Source: Oceanospirillum sp048268485
GTDB taxonomy: Bacteria; Pseudomonadota; Gammaproteobacteria; Pseudomonadales; Halomonadaceae
Reading direction: 5' to 3'
Length of the DNA stretch: 64,000 nucleotides
NCBI GenBank assembly: GCA_048268485.1
Contig: JBLWVL010000018.1
Coordinates: forward strand, 6,710-70,709
Made by a program: the position numbers and the translations under genes. This document shows, piece by piece, positions 8,965-17,399 of this stretch. Position 1 is the first letter of the stretch. The number at the start of each line of letters is the position of its first letter. The notes beneath the pieces are model-generated. The model searched no databases. It was given only the letters and a program-made list of their open reading frames with translations, and was not told the DNA's origin.

Positions 8965-9082
8965 GATGATGTTCCTGATTCTGAAGCAAAGGTTCTGATC
9001 GTGATAAGTGGTAAGCGGTTGTGGTCGTCATGTTGTGCATCATAGGTTTGATCATCATGGTCTTAATAATGAGTGTTTTCAT
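8939..9082 (-). CDS. Possible 47-residue Met/His-rich leader peptide
   Basis: A 47-codon frame (ATG 9082, TAA 8939-8941) overlaps the first 26 bases of the hypothetical gene starting at 8964. Its predicted product is unusual: seven Met in the first 18 residues (MKTLIIKTMMIKPMMHNM), then TTTT, and HHH at residues 38-40, ending in Cys. Met- and His-rich peptides can bind metals. The overlap is the arrangement of a translational-coupling leader. No strong ribosome-binding site is visible (AAAGAGAT upstream), so it may be fortuitous. Confidence 0.3.
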   Translation of the reverse strand: MKTLIIKTMMIKPMMHNMTTTTAYHLSRSEPLLQNQEHHHAASESVC

Positions 9083-9224
9083 GGTGAGTATCTCTTTAGG
9101 TTAGCGTTGTTTAAATCGTAATAAATCGGTCTGAGCCGGATACCTATAGATAGCATGGCTGATGGTTGATCACAATAAGGTGGCAAGCTGATGTTTATAA
9201 AAAATGGGGTCGCTACTATCTATG

Positions 9225-9261
9225 ATAGGTATTTTCTATCGATGTGATATGAAAGTTATAT
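9225..9261. promoter_or_regulatory. Tandem OxyR-type binding site
   Basis: ATAGGTATTTTCTAT at 9225-9239 matches the OxyR half-site ATAG-N7-CTAT. After exactly seven bases comes a second, weaker copy, ATATGAAAGTTATAT at 9247-9261. The full ATAG-N7-CTAT-N7-ATAG-N7-CTAT layout is that of an OxyR tetramer site. It lies immediately upstream of a promoter for the Prx-Grx gene, the classical activator position. Confidence 0.7.
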
Positions 9262-9262
9262 T

Positions 9263-9290
9263 TTGTTGATTAGAAAGTGGGCGATATAGT
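9263..9290 (+). promoter_or_regulatory. Candidate promoter of the Prx-Grx gene
   Basis: TTGTTG (9263-9268) and TATAGT (9285-9290) are separated by 16 bases. They abut the OxyR-type site on its downstream side, so a bound OxyR would contact RNA polymerase at -35. The expected transcript start is near 9297, giving a leader of about 125 bases. Confidence 0.5.
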
Positions 9291-9422
9291 GATTGCATCA
9301 AAGACAGTCGTGAAGCTGACTGTTAATCTGAATATTGCTAAAAATATACCAAGGGGTTACAGCCCGTAATAACCGATACCTGAGAAATGGAAGTCGGTTC
9401 ATCTGAATTAAGGGGATATATC

Positions 9423-10163
9423 ATGCTAGAGAGTCGTGAAGGTCAGCAGGTTCCGCAGGTTGTTTTTAATACACGTATCGATAATGAGTGGGTACAGCTA
9501 ACAACAGATGACCTGTTCAAAGGAAAAAATATCATTCTGTTTGCTCTGCCGGGTGCATTTACCCCAACCTGCTCCAGTACTCACCTGCCACGTTATAATG
9601 AGCTGGCTCCGGTCTTTAAGGCTCAGGGTATTGACGACATTATCTGTCTGTCAGTGAATGATCCGTTTGTAATGGATGCCTGGGCTGGCGATCAGAATGC
9701 TGAGAATATTACCATGCTGCCGGATGGTAATGGTGATTTCAGCCGAGGCATGGGGATGCTGGTTAATAAAGGTGACCTGGGCTTTGGTGATCGTAGTTGG
9801 CGCTACTCAATGCTGGTTCGCGATGGTGTTGTTGAGAAAATGTTCATTGAGCCGGATGTTCCGGGTGACCCATTTGAAGTCTCTGATGCGGATACCATGC
9901 TTAAGTATCTGGCTCCGGATGCGGCAGCACCTAAGCGCGTGACCCTGATTGGTAAACCAGGTTGCAGCCACTGTACCCGTGCAAAGAATACGCTTAAAGA
10001 CCACGGTATAAAATTTGAAGAGATCACCGTCGGTAGTCATGGTATTAGCCTGGCAACTTTGAATGCGATATCGGGTCGCGGAACGACACCTCAGATATTT
10101 ATTGAGGGCGAGCACATTGGTGGCGCTGATGAATTGGAAGCCTGGCTGAACCAGCAGGCATAG
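9423..10163 (+). CDS. Peroxiredoxin-glutaredoxin fusion (Prx5-Grx)
   Basis: This 246-residue hybrid reduces hydrogen and organic peroxides with electrons from glutathione, its own glutaredoxin domain recycling the peroxiredoxin. The N-terminal part (about 1-160) is Prx5-like with the peroxidatic Cys in PGAFTPTCSSTHLPRY. The C-terminal part (about 172-246) is glutaredoxin with active site CSHC in GKPGCSHCTRAK (CPYC in many homologues) and the glutathione-binding TTPQIFIEG and GGADEL segments. The ATG at 9423 is preferred over 9387 because AAGGGG lies 7 bases before it. The upstream OxyR-type site predicts peroxide induction. Confidence 0.94.
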   Translation: MLESREGQQVPQVVFNTRIDNEWVQLTTDDLFKGKNIILFALPGAFTPTCSSTHLPRYNELAPVFKAQGIDDIICLSVNDPFVMDAWAGDQNAENITMLPDGNGDFSRGMGMLVNKGDLGFGDRSWRYSMLVRDGVVEKMFIEPDVPGDPFEVSDADTMLKYLAPDAAAPKRVTLIGKPGCSHCTRAKNTLKDHGIKFEEITVGSHGISLATLNAISGRGTTPQIFIEGEHIGGADELEAWLNQQA

Positions 10164-10168
10164 ATGAG

Positions 10169-10193
10169 GTTAATCAACACCCGGTTGATTAAC
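10169..10193 (+). terminator. Hairpin after the Prx-Grx gene
   Basis: GTTAATCAAC (10169-10178) and GTTGATTAAC (10184-10193) form a perfect 10-bp stem with loop ACCCG, starting 6 bases after the stop. Only a short T-run (GTTT) follows. A second possible terminator, GGCCG...GGCGGC followed by seven T, lies at about 10234-10266. Confidence 0.55.
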
Positions 10194-10593
10194 GTTTAAG
10201 CCGGATCGTTGCTTACAGAATAGAGCTGTCAGGGTTGGCCGTAAGGTGACTCTGGCGGCTTTTTTTGTACCTGCGTATAAGGTGCTATTTGCTAAAAGAT
10301 CTCGAATGATACGTGTTACAGAGGTGGCGACAGGTTGGAGAGGAACAGGTGTTATCCCAGGAAGATAATACTTTGAAATACGTGTCTACCTTCTGATTGA
10401 TTAGATTTATAGATTGTGCCTAAATGTGGGTAAGTTGCAGATAAAACTATCTATTTAGACTAAATGTGTAGCTTTTTTCTGTAATTATTTCTAAATACAG
10501 CATTAAATGCTGCTAAAATTCCTGCCTCGTAAAACAGCTTAGCAACCTTCTGTTGCAGGCAAAACCTGACTCGATAGTAAGTGAGAAAACACC
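10194..10593. other. 400-base gap before the CoA-transferase, with a 15-bp palindrome
   Basis: No gene is visible. CAGCATTAAATGCTG at 10498-10512 is a perfect 15-base palindrome. It directly precedes TAAAAT (10514-10519), a candidate -10 box about 75 bases before the CoA-transferase start. The motif CTAAATGTG also occurs twice, near 10421 and 10460. The palindrome is positioned as a repressor or activator site; its protein is unknown. Confidence 0.4.
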
Positions 10594-12111
10594 ATGTCAG
10601 CTAACGCCAGAATTCTCTGTCCGACTTTGAAACAGCGCCTGATGACTGCCGAGAAGGCTGCGGAGCTGATACCCGCCGGTGCTAATGTTGGCATGAGTGG
10701 TTTTACCGGTGCCGGCTACCCCAAAGTGGTGCCTGGTGCTCTGGCTGAGCGTATCCGCAAGCTGAATGCCTGTGAAGGTAGCGAGCCTTTTCGCATCAAT
10801 GTTTGGACCGGTGCTTCCACTGCACCGGAACTGGACGGAGTTTTGGCTGAAGTTGATGGCATTGAGATGCGCCTTCCTTTCCAGAGCGACCCGATTTGTC
10901 GGCAACGTATCAATAACGGGACGATGGATTATGTGGATCTGCACCTGTCTGAAGTTTCTCAGTACGCCTGGTCCGGGTTTCTTGGCAAGATGGATATTGC
11001 ACTGATTGAAGTGGCAGGTATCCGTGAAGATGGCAGCCTGATTCCTTCCTCCTCCATCGGTAATAACAAAACCTGGATTGAGCAGGCGGATAAGATCATT
11101 CTGGAAGTTAACAGCAAACAGAATATCAAGCTGGAAGGGATGCATGATGTTTACTACGGTACGGCTCTGCCGCCTCACCGGAAACCTATTATGCTGACGA
11201 ACCCTTCAGACCGTATCGGAGAGTTTTATTTTGAATGCCCTCCGGAAAAGGTGATTGCTGTCGTTGAAAGTGATGCTGCTGATCGTAATTCTCCATTCAA
11301 AGCCTCGGATGAGACTTCTCAGAAGATTGCTCAGCATATTCTGGACTTTTTTGAGCGTGAAATTGAACTGGGTCGCCTGCCAAAAGAGTTACTGCCGATC
11401 CAGTCCGGTGTCGGTAATATTCCGAATGCAGTGCTTGAAGGTTTGGATGCCGGCCCCTTTAAAAACCTGACCGCTTTTACTGAAGTGATTCAGGATGGCA
11501 TGCTGAAAATGCTGAAATCAGGCACCTTGAGTGTGGCATCTGCAACGGCTTTTTCGCTAAGTCCTGAGGGCATTAAAGAGTTTGATGAGAATATTGATCT
11601 TTATAGGGACAAGATCATTCTACGTCAGCAGGATATCAGCAATCATCCTGAGCTGGCGCGCCGTCTCGGGATTATCGCCATGAATGGTATGATCGAGTGC
11701 GATATCTACGGTAACGTCAACTCCACCCATATTATGGGTACCCGTATGATGAATGGTATTGGGGGATCGGGTGACTTTGCCCGTAACGGTTATCTGTCGA
11801 TTTTTGTCTCGCCATCGATAGCCAAAAACGGTGCGATCTCCTCAATTGTTCCTATGGTCTCCCACGTGGATCATACGGAGCATGATGTCAAAGTGATCGT
11901 GACTGAGCAGGGGTTGGCTGATTTACGTGGATTGTCACCCCGCCAACGGGCCCGGGAGATTATTAATAATTGTGCTCATCCGGATTTCCGTCCGGCATTG
12001 CATGATTATTTTGAGCGGGCGCTGCATTCCGGACGAGGTATGCACACGCCTCATCTTTTAGGCGAGGCGCTGAGCTGGCATCAGCGTTATGAAGAAGAGG
12101 GGCAGATGTAA
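10594..12111 (+). CDS. Acetyl-CoA hydrolase/transferase family protein (succinyl-CoA:acetate CoA-transferase type)
   Basis: Proteins of this family move CoA between acetyl-CoA and succinate or acetate, linking acetate overflow to the TCA cycle. The 505-residue product matches the length of the AarC/Ach1/Cat1 group. It carries TEVIQDGML, the segment holding the catalytic Glu that forms the CoA thioester, and the glycine-rich GIGGSGDFARNGY near residue 390. It starts at ATG 10594 and ends with an intrinsic terminator shared with the convergent DUF3549 gene. Whether it prefers succinate or hydrolysis cannot be told from sequence alone. Confidence 0.9.
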   Translation: MSANARILCPTLKQRLMTAEKAAELIPAGANVGMSGFTGAGYPKVVPGALAERIRKLNACEGSEPFRINVWTGASTAPELDGVLAEVDGIEMRLPFQSDPICRQRINNGTMDYVDLHLSEVSQYAWSGFLGKMDIALIEVAGIREDGSLIPSSSIGNNKTWIEQADKIILEVNSKQNIKLEGMHDVYYGTALPPHRKPIMLTNPSDRIGEFYFECPPEKVIAVVESDAADRNSPFKASDETSQKIAQHILDFFEREIELGRLPKELLPIQSGVGNIPNAVLEGLDAGPFKNLTAFTEVIQDGMLKMLKSGTLSVASATAFSLSPEGIKEFDENIDLYRDKIILRQQDISNHPELARRLGIIAMNGMIECDIYGNVNSTHIMGTRMMNGIGGSGDFARNGYLSIFVSPSIAKNGAISSIVPMVSHVDHTEHDVKVIVTEQGLADLRGLSPRQRAREIINNCAHPDFRPALHDYFERALHSGRGMHTPHLLGEALSWHQRYEEEGQM

Positions 12112-12141
12112 CCTGTCCTCAAAACTCCCAGCTGTCTGAAT

Positions 12142-12176
12142 AAAAAGCCGTTCTGTTAAAAGAGAACGGCTTTTTT
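12142..12176. terminator. Bidirectional intrinsic terminator
   Basis: AAAAAGCCGTTCT (12142-12154) pairs with AGAACGGCTTTTT (12163-12175). The A-run and T-run flank the GC stem, so it works for the CoA-transferase on the plus strand and for the DUF3549 gene on the minus strand. Confidence 0.9.
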
Positions 12177-12206
12177 ATTGGACTTTTTGACGAGACCCGA
12201 AGGGTT

Positions 12207-13265
12207 TTAGCTATCCTGCCCCATCAGCAAGCCTATCGCATTACTCAGGGCTTCACTGCGATCCGGGTCGCGGAACTGAGCAATAATCAGGGTGCGCAGT
12301 CCGGGAACAAAGATCAGATCCCGGACGATTTTAATAAAGGCTTGGTTTCCAGCGGGGCAAGTCGCCAGCTTTTCAAGATAAGGCTTCAGCAGTGCCGGGT
12401 TTTCCAGTGACTCCCAGGCCCGGGCGGCAATAACAGTTAAAATCTCAATATCCTCACTATGGCTGCTTTCCAATACATTCTGGATAAGCCCATCACGAAG
12501 ACCTTTGGCCTGGCTGTGACCTACACCTCGAATCGCTGCAGCCAGGGTCAACCGGTCTGCTTCCGGGGAGGTAATCAGCTTTTCAGCCCGTTCGCAGATA
12601 GCCGCAGTCAGCTTATGATCTATACTCTCGTTCTCCAGGCAGCGGCACAGAGCACTGAAAGGAATATCCGGGAAAGATTCGATGTGTTTCGTTAGTTCTC
12701 CGGCGTTATCCTGCTTTTCCAGACGAACGGTAAAGTCTGCAATCCCCTGAAGGCCAACATCTTCCCAGTTGTCCATTTCCCGCTGGCCGGTGAAATATTC
12801 TTCCGCCTGATCGTGGAAGCGTGAAGCAGGTTGACCTAGTGCCAGCTTGGCTTTGGCATTAAATATGGCGATTCTTTCCTGATCGGGTGTGAAGGCCAGA
12901 GGATTGTCCTTCATTAGATTCTGGGCCTGCTGGTTTTCCTCGTCTGACAGGTCTTTCGCGTTCTGGCCGATGGTTTCCAGCAAGCGCTTCAGAAAGTCAT
13001 CCCGGGCTGCCTGAATAATAAAGCCCTGCTCATCGAGAGGAAACTGCAAAAACCAGATAAAGTGTTGTTCAGGAGCCTGTGGATACCAGAACAGAATACC
13101 CAGTCGTGCGTGATACATATAGGGTTGCGGATAAGGTAGTTCACACTGTTCGAAACGAGAGAAGGTATTAGCAGACACCAGGGATACCCGTCGTCCCATA
13201 TCGAAGACACGAAGATTTGCCCCGGTTTTTTCGAGAAAGTCAGTAAGGGTTGTGATGTCAGACAT
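12207..13265 (-). CDS. DUF3549 family protein
   Basis: The 352-residue protein matches the DUF3549 family, common in Pseudomonas and Oceanospirillales and without known function. The N-terminal half contains FDMGRRVSLVSANTFSRFE and HARLGILFWYPQ, which are recognisable in the family. The C-terminal half is helical and repeat-like, suggesting an alpha-solenoid. No signal peptide or membrane helix is seen. It is convergent with the CoA-transferase and divergent from the lipid kinase gene across a gap with DnaA boxes. Confidence 0.8.
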   Translation of the reverse strand: MSDITTLTDFLEKTGANLRVFDMGRRVSLVSANTFSRFEQCELPYPQPYMYHARLGILFWYPQAPEQHFIWFLQFPLDEQGFIIQAARDDFLKRLLETIGQNAKDLSDEENQQAQNLMKDNPLAFTPDQERIAIFNAKAKLALGQPASRFHDQAEEYFTGQREMDNWEDVGLQGIADFTVRLEKQDNAGELTKHIESFPDIPFSALCRCLENESIDHKLTAAICERAEKLITSPEADRLTLAAAIRGVGHSQAKGLRDGLIQNVLESSHSEDIEILTVIAARAWESLENPALLKPYLEKLATCPAGNQAFIKIVRDLIFVPGLRTLIIAQFRDPDRSEALSNAIGLLMGQDS

Positions 13266-13459
13266 AGAGCTTCCTGTTTTGCCAAGCTGAAGACAGTTTC
13301 AATTGTGCGGGTTTTCAGAGGTTGCAGAGATTACTGCTTTTAAGCTTGTTGTGCCAGTAGAGGCTGTAAGACCAAGAGAATAGAGTTTTTTTCTGATCAA
13401 AAAATAGACAGTTTTCTGCAGATGCGATGTAGCCTTGTACAGCATGAGTTGTCCCATAA

Positions 13460-13760
13460 TTATCCACAGCTGTTTACCGGATACTTGTGTATAGCTACTC
13501 TGTTTTGACATATACCTGTATCGGGTAGGCAGTTTGCTGTTATTTAATTTATTTTACTTTGAAAAGTGAATCAAAACAGCTGGTTAAGGTGTCTTTATAT
13601 CCAGTGTTTTGTGTGTTGCAGCAGGTAGTGGACAAATTTATCATGGTCTTCAGGACCGTGCATTTAACGGAAATAACAGTATACTCCCGTTAAAGTCCCA
13701 GCCTATTCAGGTTTTATCCACAGCTTTATGCTTCTGATTAAAAGATCTGGGTTTTCCACA
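13460..13760. other. Cluster of DnaA-box sequences in a 570-base gap
   Basis: The gap 13266-13835 has no credible gene. Two perfect DnaA boxes, TTATCCACA, occur at 13460-13468 and 13714-13722. Near matches are TTTTCCACA at 13752-13760 and, inverted, TGTGTATAG at 13486-13494. Between them is an AT-rich stretch (about 13530-13560). This resembles an origin-like or DnaA-titration region. dnaA, dnaN and gidA are not in the window, so a chromosomal oriC is not indicated. Confidence 0.5.
13642..13693. promoter_or_regulatory. Hairpin and inverted repeat upstream of the lipid kinase
   Basis: CATGGTC (13642-13648) and GACCGTG (13654-13660) form a small stem. Just after, TTAACGG (13664-13670) and CCGTTAA (13687-13693) are perfect 7-base inverted arms 16 bases apart. 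They lie about 140-190 bases before the kinase start and between DnaA boxes. They could be an operator; no regulator is evident. Confidence 0.3.
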
Positions 13761-13835
13761 GACTGATAGCAAAAATCAAATGCCATCGGTGACGTAATAA
13801 ACCAGATTGAAGCTCAATCAAAGAGACGGCTCCCA

Positions 13836-14777
13836 ATGACGTTATCGGATAACCGCCATCATCTACGCATTATCCTGCATGGCAAAGAAGCTCAAAATAT
13901 TGCTTTGCGCGATGCGGTGCGCTTACTTCGGGATCATCGTTACAAAATTGATGTTCGTGTTACCTGGGAAGAGGGTGATGCGCGAAGATTAGCCTGTGAA
14001 GCTCGTCAGCTAGGGGTGGATATTGTTGTCGCCGCCGGAGGGGATGGGACGCTCAACGAAGTGGTTAATGGGCTGATGGCTGCAGATACAATGCTTCAGA
14101 TGCCCTCTTTGGGTGTTATTCCTCTGGGAACGGCCAATGATTTTGCTGTTAGCTGCAGAATTCCTTTAGCACCCTTAGAAGCCTTGATGCTGATTACTGA
14201 GGTCAGTCCGGTCGCTGTGGATCTGGCGCGGGTGAATCAGCGCTATTATCTGAATATGGCCTCTGGTGGTTTTGGTGCCCAGATAACGACAGCCACCCCG
14301 GATGAGCTGAAGCGGGCTCTTGGGAGTCTGGCTTATCTGCTGACCGGAATGAGCAAGTTCACCAGTATTGCCGCTGTTGAAGGACAGATTACAGCTCCTG
14401 ACTTCAGCTGGCATGGTCAGTTTATGGTGCTGGGGGTTGGTAATGGCAGGCAGGCTGGGGGTGGTCACGAGCTTTGCCCGGATGCTTTATTGGATGATGG
14501 GCTACTGGATCTTAATCTGTTACCAAAGGCAGATCAGCAGACACTGACGGATACTTTGCAGTATTTTATGTTGGATAATGGCTCTGTTATGCAGGATCAG
14601 ATGATTCATCGGCGGGTTCCCTGGCTTGAGATTGAAGCTGAGCAAAGTATGAATATCAATATTGATGGGGAACCAGTTTCTGGTCGTCATTTGAGATTTG
14701 AAGCTGTACCCGGTGTTTTAAAAATGCACCTGCCCCGAACGGCTCCTCTGCTTTCAGGTAATACAGAACCGGAGTAA
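13836..14777 (+). CDS. YegS/DagK-type lipid kinase
   Basis: Members of this family phosphorylate diacylglycerol-like lipids or sphingoid bases with ATP at the membrane surface. The 313-residue product has the diagnostic nucleotide-binding loop AAGGDGTLNEVVNG (about residues 67-80) and the following GVIPLGTANDFA segment. The C-terminal beta-sandwich ends with NINIDGEPVSG, the conserved acidic segment of the fold. It probably starts at ATG 13836; the ribosome-binding site (AGAGACGG) is modest. A bidirectional hairpin separates it from ComFB. Confidence 0.9.
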   Translation: MTLSDNRHHLRIILHGKEAQNIALRDAVRLLRDHRYKIDVRVTWEEGDARRLACEARQLGVDIVVAAGGDGTLNEVVNGLMAADTMLQMPSLGVIPLGTANDFAVSCRIPLAPLEALMLITEVSPVAVDLARVNQRYYLNMASGGFGAQITTATPDELKRALGSLAYLLTGMSKFTSIAAVEGQITAPDFSWHGQFMVLGVGNGRQAGGGHELCPDALLDDGLLDLNLLPKADQQTLTDTLQYFMLDNGSVMQDQMIHRRVPWLEIEAEQSMNINIDGEPVSGRHLRFEAVPGVLKMHLPRTAPLLSGNTEPE

Positions 14778-14788
14778 GTGGGGCGGTG

Positions 14789-14818
14789 TAATAAAGCTGG
14801 CTTGGGCCAGCTTTATTA
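14789..14818. terminator. Bidirectional intrinsic terminator
   Basis: TAATAAAGCTGGC (14789-14801) and GCCAGCTTTATTA (14806-14818) make a perfect 13-bp stem with loop TTGG. It separates the convergent lipid kinase and ComFB genes. Confidence 0.75.
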
Positions 14819-14833
14819 ATACTGATAGCCAGG

Positions 14834-15106
14834 TCAGGCTTTTTCTTTATCTATTTTATCGTTGATAAAAACAATCGCCTTATCAACAGCCTGTTTTACC
14901 TGTTTAGACATCACAATATGATCTTCATCTTCCAGATAGAACCCCATGTCGACCTCAAAACGGAAATATTGCGGAGGCAGGTTATTCAGCGCCACGCAGG
15001 CGATATCTTCAGCGTAACCTTGCTCATAGCCTGATATAAGACCCCGTTCGGTTAGTTCTTCCAGTACCAGTTTTTCATAATAGTTTTGTACATTCTGAAG
15101 CAGCAT
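14834..15106 (-). CDS. ComFB-domain protein
   Basis: The 90-residue protein matches the late-competence ComFB family: NVQNYYEKLVLEEL at the start, DIACVALNNLPPQYFRFEVD in the middle and a helical C terminus. ComFB-domain proteins were first named from Bacillus; cyanobacterial members have been described as c-di-GMP receptors, which would fit this diguanylate cyclase-encoding genome. A frame to 15193 exists, but ATG 15106 is preferred because GGAGA lies 6-10 bases upstream. It follows the Kef-type antiporter on the same strand by 79 bases. Its function here is unknown. Confidence 0.8.
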   Translation of the reverse strand: MLLQNVQNYYEKLVLEELTERGLISGYEQGYAEDIACVALNNLPPQYFRFEVDMGFYLEDEDHIVMSKQVKQAVDKAIVFINDKIDKEKA

Positions 15107-15185
15107 AGCAGTTCTCCGGTAATCAGAGTTATCTTGTCTTTTCATTATACTCTTTGTGTGGTTGTCTCGCTTGCTAGCGGTTAGT

Positions 15186-17177
15186 TTAACCACTATATAT
15201 CAGGGATTCAGCCTGTTCGATCTGATCGGTCATCCCCTGAAGTATCAGGGTGTCGCCACTGATAAGGCGGGTGTTGGGCTCCGGGCTTTCAATATCCTTA
15301 TTTTTACGATGAATGCGTAAGACCTGAACCTGACAGCTGCTTAATTTAATTTCTTCTATGGTTTTGCCGTGAGCGTAACAGCTGTTGCTGATTTGTACCG
15401 GGTGAAGGCGAACTCTTGGGTTCCCTTCTTTATCGAGGAGCTGGGAAAGGCGACCATGAAAATATCCGTGCAGGAGCTGATAGCGTTGCTCTCTAGCCGT
15501 CTGAACCATACGGGCTATACGGCGAAAAGGAATTTGCATTTGGGTCATCACATGGGTTACCAGCATAAGGCTGCCTTCCAGTGCCTCCGGAATGACTTCG
15601 GTCGCACCCGCCTGCTTCAGATCCTCCAGATGTGAGTCATCCCGGGTACGTACGACCACAGGTATTTGATGATCCAGAGCGCGAACACTACGTAGGATCG
15701 ACAGGGTTTGCTCATACTCATTGACGGTGATAACCACCAGGCTCGCACGATGTAAGCCCGCGGCCTCCAGAACTTTACGGCTGGCTGAATCACCAAAGAA
15801 AATGTTCTCGCCACCGCCTGTGGCTTCCTGTACCCGGATAGGGTCGTTATCAAGGGCCAGAATAGGCAGATTTTCTTTGTTCATAAAGCGAGCAACCGTT
15901 TGCCCAACACGGCCGAAACCACAAACAATAATATGTTTGTTTAGCTCAGATGTTGCTTCGGCGAGCTCTTCCGAGTTGTGAGGTGGTGGTTCCTCGTAGG
16001 GTTTATTGGGGATAAGTCGCTGACAGATATTGGCGTTATAGCGGATAAGAAATGGTGTAACGGCAATGGAGAATACGATAATGGCAACGACCAGACTGGA
16101 TGTCTGAGCCTCTAGCAGACCGTTAGTTAAGGCTAATGTCAGTAGAGCAAAACCGAATTCGCCGCCCTGGGCCAATATGAGTCCGGTACGAATCGCAGAT
16201 GACTTGTCTTTGCCTAATAGCTGGGCCAGCAGGCTGACGAGAAAGGCTTTGGAAAGTACCAGCCCAATGCTACCGAGTATGACCCAGTGCAGGTTGCTGA
16301 TCAGAATCTGATAATTCAGCTGCATACCCACGGTAACAAAAAACAGGCCCAGAAGAATGTCCCTGAATGGGCGGATATCGGCTTCAATCTGGTGTTTAAA
16401 GTGGCTTTCACCCAGCATCATGCCTGCCAGAAAGGCGCCTAATGCCATGGATAGCTCCAGGGCGTGAGTGATCCATGCGGCTGTCAGGGCGACCAGAAGA
16501 ACGGTCATAACAAAAAGCTCTTCCGAGCGGGTTTTACTGATTTCGTGAAATATAAAAGGCATCAGCCATTTGCCTACGGCGAGCATTACAACGAAGAGGA
16601 CAACGCCTTTAAGCAGAATAAGGCCTATAGCAAACGAGAAGCTGTTATCGCTGGTTCCGGTTAAAGCAGGGATCATGATAAGAAAGATAACGGCGGCCAG
16701 ATCCTGGAATAGTAATATCCCGACTGCTGAGTGGCCATGGCTGCTGTTGAGTTCGTTCCAGCGGGTCAGCTCCTGGGTAACGATAGCCGTTGAAGAGAGC
16801 CCCAGGGCTCCTGCGATAATGAGCGATGCTTCTGAACTGAATCCCAGCAGGAAATGCAGAACAGACCAGAAAAAGAGACTACAGAGAATAACCTGACTAC
16901 TGCCCAGGCCAAATACGGTTTTGCGTAGGGCATTCATTTTGCCCAATGAGAACTCAAGGCCAAGAGAAAAGAGCAGAAAAACCAGGCCAAATTCCGACAG
17001 AAAACTCAGGTCGTCAGGATTGGGGATCAATTGAAATGCATGGGGGCCAATTAACAGGCCAACGGCCAGGTAACCCAAAACAGGAGGTAAGCGCAAGCGG
17101 CGCAGCAGCGCTGTGGATATCACAGAACCACTCAGAATAATCATCACCTGGTTGAAGTAGTCAGTGCTCTCTAACAT
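15186..17177 (-). CDS. CPA2 cation:proton antiporter with TrkA-N and RCK_C domains (KefB-like)
   Basis: This 663-residue inner-membrane protein should exchange K+ or Na+ for protons. About twelve helices fill the first 390 residues, including LGYLAVGLLIGPHAF and GAFLAGMMLGESHF, typical of CPA2. A cytosolic TrkA-N domain follows (HIIVCGFGRVGQTVARF, a Rossmann GxGxxG motif, near residue 415), then a RCK_C domain at the end (SGDTLILQG). In KefB/KefC the Rossmann domain gates the channel by glutathione adducts; whether that applies here is not clear. ATG 17177 is preferred over 17249 because AAGGA lies just upstream. It is divergent from a TetR gene. Confidence 0.9.
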   Translation of the reverse strand: MLESTDYFNQVMIILSGSVISTALLRRLRLPPVLGYLAVGLLIGPHAFQLIPNPDDLSFLSEFGLVFLLFSLGLEFSLGKMNALRKTVFGLGSSQVILCSLFFWSVLHFLLGFSSEASLIIAGALGLSSTAIVTQELTRWNELNSSHGHSAVGILLFQDLAAVIFLIMIPALTGTSDNSFSFAIGLILLKGVVLFVVMLAVGKWLMPFIFHEISKTRSEELFVMTVLLVALTAAWITHALELSMALGAFLAGMMLGESHFKHQIEADIRPFRDILLGLFFVTVGMQLNYQILISNLHWVILGSIGLVLSKAFLVSLLAQLLGKDKSSAIRTGLILAQGGEFGFALLTLALTNGLLEAQTSSLVVAIIVFSIAVTPFLIRYNANICQRLIPNKPYEEPPPHNSEELAEATSELNKHIIVCGFGRVGQTVARFMNKENLPILALDNDPIRVQEATGGGENIFFGDSASRKVLEAAGLHRASLVVITVNEYEQTLSILRSVRALDHQIPVVVRTRDDSHLEDLKQAGATEVIPEALEGSLMLVTHVMTQMQIPFRRIARMVQTAREQRYQLLHGYFHGRLSQLLDKEGNPRVRLHPVQISNSCYAHGKTIEEIKLSSCQVQVLRIHRKNKDIESPEPNTRLISGDTLILQGMTDQIEQAESLIYSG

Positions 17178-17399
17178 CGATGTCCTTAGGCCGCAGCCCT
17201 TACTTATTTTTGTTTTAGTATTAAGTGCGTTGTATTTTGAGATTACCACCGTACAGGCAAAATGAAATACAGTGTTTTTGTATGATGTCAGGCAGACGCT
17301 GAATTTCTACAGACCGGGTTGGGGTAATTGAACCTGGGGTACCTGCCTGATATTTTGTATGTTTACCCGTGAGGTGATACATAACTGAAGTTAATGCTA

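Noticed and set aside
9148..9165. A second OxyR-like site near 9148
   Set aside because: Only one ATAG half is present and the CTAT arm is missing.
13299..13511. 70-codon minus-strand frame in the DnaA-box gap
   Set aside because: No ribosome-binding site and no recognisable composition; it includes a DnaA box.
13266..13835. Calling the DnaA-box gap the chromosomal oriC
   Set aside because: dnaA, dnaN, recF, gidA and parAB are not near, and only two boxes are perfect; a titration or regulatory locus is as likely.
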